Source of the DNA: Roseibacillus ishigakijimensis
GTDB lineage: Bacteria; Verrucomicrobiota; Verrucomicrobiia; Verrucomicrobiales; Akkermansiaceae
Direction of reading: 5' to 3'
DNA: 64,000 nucleotides
NCBI RefSeq assembly: GCF_016595415.1
Contig: NZ_JAENIO010000016.1
Span: 1 to 64,000, forward strand
The stretch's first letter is position 1. Every line of letters starts with the position of its first letter. Made by a program: the position numbers and the translations under genes. Shown here one piece after another: positions 20,892-28,180 of this stretch. The notes below the pieces were generated by a model. That model searched no databases. It saw only the letters and a program-made list of their open reading frames with translations, and had not been told where the DNA came from.

Positions 20892-22340
20892 ATGACCAAG
20901 TTTTCCTTCTCTCTCTTCGTTTTCACCGTCTCGGCGGGCGCTGCTCTGGGGCAGGTCTCTTCCGGGGACGCGCTCGTCAAGGCGCGGCAAAATCTGGAAT
21001 CCGCTCAGCAGGGCTACCTGCGCATTGAGCAAGCCATCGCGGCGGAAGAAAGTCCCCTCGTCATCGAGGCGCAGACCTTGGAGGCGGAGCATCGTCAAAA
21101 GGAAAAAGAGCTGCGGGAGCTGACTGCGCAGGAACTACAGATTGCGGGCAAGGAAAAGCGCTTGGACGATGAGCTGGCCAGTCGGCGGGGTGAATTTGAC
21201 TACACCCGCAATGTCCTCGATGGCTACACCAAAGGCTTTCTCAATCGCGTGCACCCGGCCGAAGTGCAGTTGTATCAGGATGCGATCGAAGCGGCTCGCC
21301 AAGAGGCGAGTCATGAAAAGGACCTGGCGGCGGAAATGGTAGCCCGGCTGGAAGCTCTCCAGGTGGGCGCGCAGCGGCTGCAAGAGGCTGCCGGGGGGCG
21401 TCGCTTCGTCGGTCGGGGATTGGTGGGTTCTGATTTCGTTAATGGCGACTTCGCGGTGGTGGGGCCAGTGGGCTATTTTGCGGCCAAGGGCAAGGATTTG
21501 GCCGGGTTGACAGGATTGGGTAGCAATGGGTTTCCCCAGATTTCTCTTTTTGAAGGGGAGGAGGCCGTGCAGATGCGGACTCTCGTGGAGAGCGGGTCGG
21601 GGGACCTGCCCATCGATGCCACCAATGGGAAGGCCCTGAAGGCGAAGAATGAGACCCCGAGCCTGGGTGACCGGGCTAAAGACGGAGGCGTGGTGGGCTA
21701 TGCCATCTTGGCTCTCGGCGGAGTGGCCTTGCTCATCGCTCTCTTCAAGCTCATCGAGATCATCAATTTCACCATCCCTTCGCGAGCCAAGGTCAACGAG
21801 ATAGTCGACGCTCTCTTGGCGAGGGAGGTGGAGAGCGCCAAAGCCCAAGCTGAGGCGATCCGGGGGCTTTCCGGCAAAATGGTGGAAGCCGGAGTGGAGA
21901 ATTTTTATGGCAAGCGGAGGATTTTGGAAGATGCCCTTTTGGAGAAACTCAGTGCGGTGCAACCCCGCTTGGAGCGTTTCCTGCCTTTTCTGGCCCTCGT
22001 GGCGGCGGCGGCACCCATGATGGGGCTGCTGGGAACTGTCCTCGGCATCATGCAGACCTTCGATGCCATGGCGATTCATGGCACGGGCAATGCCCAGAAC
22101 TTTTCCAAAGGGATCGGGGCCGCCCTCGTGACCACGGCGGAGGGCCTTGTGGTTGCCATTCCCATCATCATCATCCACGGCATGCTCAAGAGCTATGCCC
22201 GCTCCCGCTTTGACACCGCGCAGGGGGTGGCTTTGGCGATTTTGAACGGAACCACAGAGCTCGAAGAGAAAGAGCCCCGGGATCCGGAAAATGGTCCCGG
22301 CGGTGAGGAGGATTTCGAGGAGAAGGAAATGGCTGCGTAG
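20892..22340 (+). CDS. Long ExbB/TolQ-family protein, TtpC-like
   Basis: A 482-residue proton-channel family protein roughly twice the usual ExbB length. Signal peptide over residues 1-21 (MTKFSFSLFVFTVSAGAALG), then a periplasmic coiled coil (about 25-155). The first ExbB-type membrane helix is at about 270-297 (GYAILALGGVALLIALFKLI), and the two-helix proton-channel region is at about 365-440 (LVAAAAPMMGLLGTVLGIM and GIGAALVTTAEGLVVAIPII). This layout matches TtpC, the fourth essential component of Vibrio TonB2 systems, which has an extra periplasmic domain. It is followed 11 bases later by a normal-size ExbB, so the pair is not a simple fusion. The tail is acidic (EEKEPRDPENGPGGEEDFEE). 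Confidence 0.82.
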   Translation: MTKFSFSLFVFTVSAGAALGQVSSGDALVKARQNLESAQQGYLRIEQAIAAEESPLVIEAQTLEAEHRQKEKELRELTAQELQIAGKEKRLDDELASRRGEFDYTRNVLDGYTKGFLNRVHPAEVQLYQDAIEAARQEASHEKDLAAEMVARLEALQVGAQRLQEAAGGRRFVGRGLVGSDFVNGDFAVVGPVGYFAAKGKDLAGLTGLGSNGFPQISLFEGEEAVQMRTLVESGSGDLPIDATNGKALKAKNETPSLGDRAKDGGVVGYAILALGGVALLIALFKLIEIINFTIPSRAKVNEIVDALLAREVESAKAQAEAIRGLSGKMVEAGVENFYGKRRILEDALLEKLSAVQPRLERFLPFLALVAAAAPMMGLLGTVLGIMQTFDAMAIHGTGNAQNFSKGIGAALVTTAEGLVVAIPIIIIHGMLKSYARSRFDTAQGVALAILNGTTELEEKEPRDPENGPGGEEDFEEKEMAA

Positions 22341-22351
22341 GGCGAACGACG

Positions 22352-22951
22352 ATGGGAGCGAATTTTCAGGAAGTCATCGACATTTTTCGGGAGGGCGGGC
22401 TGGTGATGGCCGCGCTCGCAGGGGTCGCGCTCTTGCTTTACATCACCTCCATCGCGGCTGTGATCTACGTGCAGAAAGGAAATCTCACCACTGCCCGGCG
22501 CGAAGAATGGGAGAGGTGGATCGCCTGTCCCGAAGAAGCGGAGGGCCGGGTGGGGGAGATCATCCGCTATGCGGTTCATGGTCCCAAGATTTCGGTGAAG
22601 CGGGTGCAGCGGCGGTTCGATGAGATGTTCGATGTTCTGGTGCGATCGATTGACCAGCGCTTGATCATCATCACCACCTTGGTGGCAGCCGCACCCATGA
22701 CGGGGCTGCTGGGCACGGTGATGGGTATGCTCGCGATGTTCGACGGCCTGGGAGCCGGGGGGGGCAAGCAAGGGATGGAGATGATTTCCGAGGGCATGAA
22801 GGAGGCTCTATTCACGACCCTGACCGGGCTGGTGGTGGCCTTGCCAGGAATGTTCTTTGCCCTGGTGGTGAGGGAAAAGCGCAATCAGATCGCGACCGTG
22901 CTCAGCCAATTGCAGGCCGCCGTGGTCACCACAAAATTTAAATCTCTCTGA
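22352..22951 (+). CDS. exbB: ExbB proton-channel protein
   Basis: A 199-residue inner-membrane protein of normal ExbB/TolQ size. Membrane helices are at about residues 13-38 (GGLVMAALAGVALLLYITSI), 108-130 (VAAAPMTGLLGTVMGMLAMF) and 153-180 (ALFTTLTGLVVALPGMFFALV), separated by a cytoplasmic loop. The APMTGLLGTV and LTGLVVALP motifs are diagnostic. ExbB and ExbD form the proton-driven motor that energises TonB. The start lies 11 bases after the TtpC-like gene, and the stop is followed 1 base later by exbD, so the genes are translationally linked. Confidence 0.9.
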   Translation: MGANFQEVIDIFREGGLVMAALAGVALLLYITSIAAVIYVQKGNLTTARREEWERWIACPEEAEGRVGEIIRYAVHGPKISVKRVQRRFDEMFDVLVRSIDQRLIIITTLVAAAPMTGLLGTVMGMLAMFDGLGAGGGKQGMEMISEGMKEALFTTLTGLVVALPGMFFALVVREKRNQIATVLSQLQAAVVTTKFKSL

Positions 22952-22952
22952 A

Positions 22953-23375
22953 ATGTTACGCGATGGTCCATCCCTGGCAGGCGGCGACGAAGAGGTCAAG
23001 CCCGACCTCTCTCCCATGATCGACTGTGTTTTCATCCTGTTGATCTTCTTCATCGTCACCACTGTGTTCGTCAAAGAGCCCAAGGTGCCGGTCAATGACC
23101 CCGATGCCCAGAGTGCGGAGCGGCTGGAGAAGAACAGCATCATTTTCGCCGTCACGGCGGACAACAAGGTTTTCTATGATGGGCAGAGCATAGGCTTGGC
23201 CGGAGTGCAGCAGGTGGTCACGCCTTTGCTCCTGGAGAAGTCGGACCCAGCGGAGGCCCACGTCATCATCAAGGGCGACGCGGTCGCGCACGCCGGACTG
23301 GTGGACGACGTCGGCAAGGAGTGCCTTGAGGCCGGGGTGGTGAAGCACCGGATCACTATTTCCACTGAAAGCTGA
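22953..23375 (+). CDS. exbD: ExbD/TolR family protein (first copy)
   Basis: A 140-residue protein with a short cytoplasmic start, one membrane helix at about 22-44 (SPMIDCVFILLIFFIVTTVF) holding the conserved proton-relay Asp, and a periplasmic ExbD/TolR domain. It works with ExbB to convert proton flow into TonB movement. The gene ends in TGATG, sharing one base with the second exbD. The two copies share the membrane helix closely but diverge in the periplasmic part. Confidence 0.9.
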   Translation: MLRDGPSLAGGDEEVKPDLSPMIDCVFILLIFFIVTTVFVKEPKVPVNDPDAQSAERLEKNSIIFAVTADNKVFYDGQSIGLAGVQQVVTPLLLEKSDPAEAHVIIKGDAVAHAGLVDDVGKECLEAGVVKHRITISTES

Positions 23376-23788
23376 TGTTTGGAAGAGGTCGACTGGGCTC
23401 AGGCAGCGAGGAGGGTGATCCGGAACCGGATTTGTCGCCTATGATCGACTGTGTCTTTATTCTGCTCATTTTCTTCATTGTGACGGCGGTTTTCGTGGAA
23501 GAGGACGGCGTGCCCTTGCCCTTGCCGGAGGATTCGGCGGCGGTCTCTGCCGTGCAGGAAAACAGCACCGTGGTGATCACGGTGGCCCAAGACAGTTCCC
23601 TGGGCCATGATGGCAAGGCCATCGCCATGGACACGGTGGGGACGCTGGTGCGCAACGCCATTTCGCAGGACGAGGAGACGCCCATCATCATTCAGGCCCA
23701 TCCGCAGGCTCCCCATGGGGTGCGCACCCGGGTCTATGATGAAGTGCGGCAGGCCGGAGGAGAGAAGGTGACCTTTACCCAAGGATAA
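23375..23788 (+). CDS. ExbD/TolR family protein (second copy)
   Basis: A 137-residue ExbD homologue directly after the first, with the same DLSPMIDCVFILLIFFIVT helix (about residues 18-36), then an acidic linker and a different periplasmic domain (AISQDEETPIIIQAHPQAPHG). Two adjacent exbD genes may give an ExbD heterodimer: the ExbD dimer inside the ExbB pentamer is normally made of identical chains. It overlaps the previous stop by one base and ends 4 bases before tonB. Confidence 0.88.
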   Translation: MFGRGRLGSGSEEGDPEPDLSPMIDCVFILLIFFIVTAVFVEEDGVPLPLPEDSAAVSAVQENSTVVITVAQDSSLGHDGKAIAMDTVGTLVRNAISQDEETPIIIQAHPQAPHGVRTRVYDEVRQAGGEKVTFTQG

Positions 23789-23792
23789 GACG

Positions 23793-24464
23793 ATGAGCCG
23801 ACTCGCCAGCCGCCATGTTTACCAGCCGCCCAGGGGAAACCGCCCCCTGAATATCGCTGCGGCCATCGTGGGTGGCCTCGTGTTCACCTTTCTCGTCTTT
23901 TACGTGATCCCGCTGATGCAAAAATTAGAGGGGAAGAAGGAGGAAGTCACCACCACCATGGAGGCGGCCTATGTGGAAGAGGCGCCGGAAGACTTCGAGC
24001 TGGAAGAGGAGCCGCCTCCCCCGGAGGAGGAGCCCGAGCCCGAGCCTGAGCTGAACCTGGAGACCGAGCCCATGGACATCGCCGACATCCCCTTCGACCT
24101 CGGTGCCGGAGTGGGTGGTAAAATGATGCTGAACTTGAAGCCCAATTTTGAAGTGGCCGACGATCCCAATGCTCTGGGGGGAGGCGATCTGGATACCCCG
24201 CCCCGACCCACCAGCAAGCCCCCACCGCGTTACCCGGGCGAGATGCTCAAGAAGAAGCAGGGTGGCAAGGTGCTCGTGCTGGTCACCGTCGATGAGCGCG
24301 GGGTGGTCACCAATGCTTCCGTCAAAGAATCCTCCGGCTTCCAGGCCTTGGACCAGGCGGCCCTCAATGCGGCCAAGCGCTGGAAATTCAAGCCGGGAAT
24401 CAAAGGCGGGCGCAAGGCGGTGATGACGGCCACCATTCCTTTCAATTTTCGGGTGAAGACATAA
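23793..24464 (+). CDS. tonB: Energy transducer TonB
   Basis: A 223-residue TonB. One membrane helix at about residues 21-44 (AAAIVGGLVFTFLVFYVI), a periplasmic Glu/Pro spacer (EEPPPPEEEPEPEPEL, about 70-88) in place of the usual Lys-Pro part, and a C-terminal TonB domain (about 140-223): RYPGEMLKKKQGGKVLVLV, VTNASVKESSGFQALDQAAL and AAKRWKFKPGI. It reaches across the periplasm to act on outer-membrane transporters using energy from ExbB/ExbD. The stop overlaps the start of the TPR gene by one base. No TonB-dependent receptor gene is present in the window, although the operon does carry a porin. Confidence 0.93.
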   Translation: MSRLASRHVYQPPRGNRPLNIAAAIVGGLVFTFLVFYVIPLMQKLEGKKEEVTTTMEAAYVEEAPEDFELEEEPPPPEEEPEPEPELNLETEPMDIADIPFDLGAGVGGKMMLNLKPNFEVADDPNALGGGDLDTPPRPTSKPPPRYPGEMLKKKQGGKVLVLVTVDERGVVTNASVKESSGFQALDQAALNAAKRWKFKPGIKGGRKAVMTATIPFNFRVKT

Positions 24465-25978
24465 TGAGAACGATACTTCTAGCAGCACTATTGGCGGGGC
24501 CCCTCGCCGCCGACCCCCTGCGGGTTCCCAAAGAGCAGTTTCGCAGCCCCGAGTTCCTCAAGGGCTTTGTGGGGGCGTATGGCTTTCTCTCGCCCGTGGA
24601 ACCCAAGGTGGACCGGGAGGAGAACGAGTTGCTGGCCGATTTGGCGGGACTGTTTTCCGATGCCCGTTTCCGGGAGGCTGAGGCTCGCATCGTGGATTTC
24701 ATCAAAAAGCGGAAAAATCCGGTGGAGGAAGGAGTCGCGCCCAAGGAGGTGAGCCCCGCGCTCATTTTCCAATTGGCCCAGCTCTATTTCATGAACGACC
24801 GCACGGAGGATGCCGAGCGGGCTTACAAGCTTGCCATCAAGGGGCATCCGGACTTCCGGCGGGCGCACAAGTATCTCGCCCTTCTCTACGCGGGACAGGA
24901 TCGGGTCGCCGAGGCCCTTCCCCATCTCAAGAAGGCCATCCAGTTGGGAGAAGCGGATCAGCTGGTTTATGGCTTGCTGGGCTATGCCTACACCCAGGAC
25001 AACAAACCTCTGGCGGCGGAAGCAGCTTACCGGCAGGCTTATCTCCTGAATCCCGATGAGACCCAATGGAGTTCGGGGCTGACGCTCTCGCTCTATCAGC
25101 AGGAGAAGTGGCCCGAGGCCGCCGCCATGCTGGGAGACCTTTTGGCGGTGAATCCGGAAGCGAGTGATTTCTGGAAAATGCAGGCCAATTGCTACTTGAA
25201 TATGGAGCAGCCCCTGCGTGCGGCGGAGAACTTTGAGGTCATGCGCTTGAAGGACCTGGCGGACGAGAGCACCCTCAACACCTTGGGGGACATCTACACA
25301 GACCAGAAGAAGCCGGTGCTGGCCTTGGGGGCTTATCTCGCCGCGCTCGCTAAGAGCGAAAGTCTTGATGTCGAGCGAAGCCTGCGCACGGCGAACATTC
25401 TCGCTGACTACGGCGCCCCCCGGGAGGCGGCCAAATACATTACCGCCGTGCGCGAGAAAAAAGGCGGGCAGCTCACCCGCAGCCAGCAAATCAGCTTTTA
25501 CCTCACCGAGGTGAAAATCGCCAAGAGTGAGGGTGACCCTCTGCAAGTGGGACGCTTGGTGCAGCAGATCCTGGAGCTGGACCCCTCCAACGGAGAAGCC
25601 TTGGTGGAAAACGGCATTTACCATGAGCAACTGGCAGAGAACGCTGCGGATGAAGAGGAAGCCATCCGCTTGATCGGTCTTGCCCGGGCCCAGTTCAAGC
25701 TGGCCATGAATAGCGCCGATGAGCAGACCCAGTATCTGGCCAACCGGAGCTTCGGGCAAATGCTGGTCCGGCAGCGCGAGTTCGTGGAAGCGATGCCCTA
25801 CATCGAGCGGGCTCTGGCGCTGAAGCCCAGCGACGGGCTCTCCCGCTTTGCCAAACAGGTCTCCATCTTTGCCGAGCGCCAGAAGGAAACCCGGGCTCGG
25901 GAGGAGGCCGAGCAAGCGGCCTTGCGAGCGGAGCAGGAGAAGAAGCGGGAAGCGGAAGCAAATGACGACGAAGACTAA
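24464..25978 (+). CDS. TPR-repeat exported protein of the TonB operon
   Basis: A 504-residue protein with a short signal peptide (MRTILLAALLAGPLAA). At least six TPR-like helical hairpins run from about residue 95 to 470, for example IFQLAQLYFMNDRTEDAERAY, RAHKYLALLYAGQDRVAEAL and LVYGLLGYAYTQDNKPLAAE. The last about 35 residues are a charged coiled coil (ERQKETRAREEAEQAAL). TPR proteins are also found at the end of TonB2-type loci in gammaproteobacteria, where they are thought to contact TonB or the outer-membrane partner. Its start overlaps tonB by one base and its stop lies just before the porin ATG. Confidence 0.8.
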   Translation: MRTILLAALLAGPLAADPLRVPKEQFRSPEFLKGFVGAYGFLSPVEPKVDREENELLADLAGLFSDARFREAEARIVDFIKKRKNPVEEGVAPKEVSPALIFQLAQLYFMNDRTEDAERAYKLAIKGHPDFRRAHKYLALLYAGQDRVAEALPHLKKAIQLGEADQLVYGLLGYAYTQDNKPLAAEAAYRQAYLLNPDETQWSSGLTLSLYQQEKWPEAAAMLGDLLAVNPEASDFWKMQANCYLNMEQPLRAAENFEVMRLKDLADESTLNTLGDIYTDQKKPVLALGAYLAALAKSESLDVERSLRTANILADYGAPREAAKYITAVREKKGGQLTRSQQISFYLTEVKIAKSEGDPLQVGRLVQQILELDPSNGEALVENGIYHEQLAENAADEEEAIRLIGLARAQFKLAMNSADEQTQYLANRSFGQMLVRQREFVEAMPYIERALALKPSDGLSRFAKQVSIFAERQKETRAREEAEQAALRAEQEKKREAEANDDED

Positions 25979-25979
25979 A

Positions 25980-27296
25980 ATGAGAACGAATTTTCTAAGA
26001 ACGGCCCGCATGGGGGTGGCTCTCGGCGGGGGACTGGCGGGCAGCCTTTCCGCTAATGAAGCCCTCGACCTGCTAGAAGGCAAAATCACGGCTGAAGAAG
26101 CGACCGTGGACGACATTCTGGCTGCGTCGCGGGCAGAGGAAGTCGGGGTGGGAGAAGCGGCCGAGAAGGAGGTCTTGCGAGACAACCGGGACTACTCTTC
26201 CCGCTGGAAAAATCGCCTCGCACCCACCGCGCTGGTTTACGATAATCCCAATGGACGGGTGGTGCAGGCTGTCGCCATCGATGGCCTGGCAGAGTGGGGG
26301 ATGGCCCAGGGCAGTCTTGAGCCCAAGGCGGGAAAAAGCGAGGACCTGGATGAGAGCCAGCTGAAGCGGGTGCGCCTCGGCGGGATGATGCGGGCCTTTT
26401 ACAACACCGATTTGGAAGGACGCGTGGTTGCCGACGGAGAAGGTTATCAGGGCGTCGATACCCTGAAGGCGACCGTGCAAGTGAACGAAGCTCTTCAAGT
26501 CGAGGGGGGAAAATTCCGTCCCCCCTTCAGTCAGGAATACAAGCAGGACCCGGCCGTGCGGATTGCACCCCGTCTTTCTCCGCTGGTGGAGCAGGTGGCC
26601 CCGGCCAATACCTTGGGCACCCGGGTCAGCGTGGTTGATGGCCCGTGGGAACTCGGCTTGGGCTGGTTCAGCGGGGCCCGCGACCGGAACCTGCCAGACT
26701 TCGAGGGCGGCGGCTTCGTGCTTGCCAATATGAGCTACACCTTTGACCGGGACAAAGTGGTGGCCGCCGGTGAGGAAGAAGGGGAGGCTCCTCCGGGGCA
26801 TCAGCGCTGGCATTTGGACTACCTATATAACACCAGCTCCGAGCGGGACGGCAGCGTGCCCCTGGGCTATCGCCATCTTCTCTCCACCGGGATCGAGGTG
26901 AGCAGCGGGGACTTCGACTTTGCCGGGGACTTCATCCTGGCCAATGGGGATATTGCCACCGCCTGGGGGATGACCCTCACCGGGCGCTACTGGCTCTTCG
27001 AGGATGCGCTGCGCTTTGTCGGTCGCTACAGCTATGCCGATACTGATGATGATGGCGCCCTTTCCATTGGCATCGGGGTGGCCGATGCCCGGGGCGACGC
27101 CACGCAACCGCTGGAAGGCTATTCCAAGGTTCTCGCCGCCGATGAGCTTCACTCCTTCTATGCCGGTCTCGATTGGCACTTTATCCAGGACTATCTCATT
27201 CTCTCTACCGGGCTGGAGTATCAGCTCCTCAAGAATGAGAGTGACGGCGACTTCAACAATCTGCTCTGGCACACTGGGGGCCGGGTGGCCTTCTAA
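25980..27296 (+). CDS. OprO/OprP-like porin encoded in the TonB operon
   Basis: A 438-residue outer-membrane protein. The N-terminus (MRTNFLRTARMGVALGGG, cleavage near Ser-Ala-Asn) is a signal peptide. The mature chain has the alternating barrel pattern and segments typical of the phosphate-selective porin O/P family: LQVEGGKFRPPFSQEYKQD, GTRVSVVDGPWELGLGWFSG, FYAGLDWHFIQDYLILSTG and a C-terminal GGRVAF with terminal Phe. Substrate is inferred from family and from the flanking Pho-box and pst genes. The ATG at 25980 follows the TPR stop by one base and starts the signal peptide; the longer open frame upstream is a shadow of the TPR gene. Confidence 0.75.
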   Translation: MRTNFLRTARMGVALGGGLAGSLSANEALDLLEGKITAEEATVDDILAASRAEEVGVGEAAEKEVLRDNRDYSSRWKNRLAPTALVYDNPNGRVVQAVAIDGLAEWGMAQGSLEPKAGKSEDLDESQLKRVRLGGMMRAFYNTDLEGRVVADGEGYQGVDTLKATVQVNEALQVEGGKFRPPFSQEYKQDPAVRIAPRLSPLVEQVAPANTLGTRVSVVDGPWELGLGWFSGARDRNLPDFEGGGFVLANMSYTFDRDKVVAAGEEEGEAPPGHQRWHLDYLYNTSSERDGSVPLGYRHLLSTGIEVSSGDFDFAGDFILANGDIATAWGMTLTGRYWLFEDALRFVGRYSYADTDDDGALSIGIGVADARGDATQPLEGYSKVLAADELHSFYAGLDWHFIQDYLILSTGLEYQLLKNESDGDFNNLLWHTGGRVAF

Positions 27297-27335
27297 TCCC
27301 AGCTCGTTGACAATCTATCAAATCACTTGAATACT

Positions 27336-27953
27336 ATGAAATTTGTAGCACTTCTGGCAGCCTTGGGACTTTCCAGCCTGGGTTCTGCCTTCGGGCTCGG
27401 CATTGATGTCGAGAGTCTGGGGACCAAGCTGAATGGCTGGTCGAAAAAGCGGACGGCGACCTATACCGTCGACAATCACACCTACCGCACCCACGTGCCG
27501 ACGGTGACGCGAAATCTTGATGGCGGCATTTTCGTCTCCATGCGGGTGGAGCATATCTCGGCCTTGCGGGCCGATGCGGTGGCCTATCTGGAGTTGACTT
27601 TCACCCCTGCCGGTTACGTGGGGGCTTCCCAGATTCGACTCACCATGAATGGCAATCGTTATGATACCGGTCAGGTTCTGCGCACCGAGGAGCAAGCGTT
27701 GCCGGAGGGCGAGATCGGCTCGGTGGATTGGCGATCCACCCACATGAAGATGGTTCTGGAGCTTTTCCGAAAGCTGGATGGCGAGTTCGCCAAGGCTGAA
27801 AAGGAGGAAGAAGCAGGGACGCGCGATCTCTGGGGACGCTTCCGGGGAAGCGAGCTGGAAGAAGCCGATGTCGCGGCTGCCTTGCGCCACAATCTCAACC
27901 TTCTTCTCGCTAACGTCGGTTACGGATTTTCCAGCGAGTATTCCGGTAAATAA
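27336..27953 (+). CDS. Small exported protein, end of the TonB operon
   Basis: A 205-residue protein that I do not recognise. It has a clean signal peptide (MKFVALLAALGLSSLGSAFG) and a soluble domain with beta-strand character (ATYTVDNHTYRTHVPTV, AYLELTFTPAGYVGASQIRL), then a charged helical stretch and a C-terminal segment NLLLANVGYGFSS. It may be a periplasmic partner of the system. It lies 39 bases after the porin with no terminator between, so it probably belongs to the same transcript. A TTG three codons upstream is a less likely start. Confidence 0.65.
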   Translation: MKFVALLAALGLSSLGSAFGLGIDVESLGTKLNGWSKKRTATYTVDNHTYRTHVPTVTRNLDGGIFVSMRVEHISALRADAVAYLELTFTPAGYVGASQIRLTMNGNRYDTGQVLRTEEQALPEGEIGSVDWRSTHMKMVLELFRKLDGEFAKAEKEEEAGTRDLWGRFRGSELEEADVAAALRHNLNLLLANVGYGFSSEYSGK

Positions 27954-28016
27954 AGGCCGGAGATTGGCTGGTCCGGATTGGGAAAGGCGGAAAGGACCGC
28001 CCCCCGGTTGTTTGTC

Positions 28017-28050
28017 AGGTCGCGGGATCGAATCTCCCGCGACCTTTTTT
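28017..28050 (+). terminator. Intrinsic terminator of the TonB operon
   Basis: A perfect 11-bp stem (28017-28027 with 28035-28045) closes a 7-base loop and is followed by six T residues. It closes the 8-kb unit that began behind the Pho-box-like site at 19974. Confidence 0.92.
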
Positions 28051-28180
28051 GTGAATGGATAAAGACCCACTCCAGATTCTCTTTCTGGTCAATTGAGGCC
28101 GTCTTTCCGGTTGGAAAAGGACGAGCCAAGCCTGCTTGCTTTGCTTTCAGGATTTGACCAGCAAGAACCTCGGACGGGCA

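Noticed and set aside
24488-26185. 565-codon open frame antisense to the TPR and porin genes
   Set aside because: It spans the junction of two well-supported plus-strand genes; no signal peptide or motif supports it.
27307-27335. TTGACA with AATACT 17 bases later, just before the 27336 ATG
   Set aside because: A start site would fall after the ATG, and no terminator separates this gene from the porin operon; the match is probably chance.
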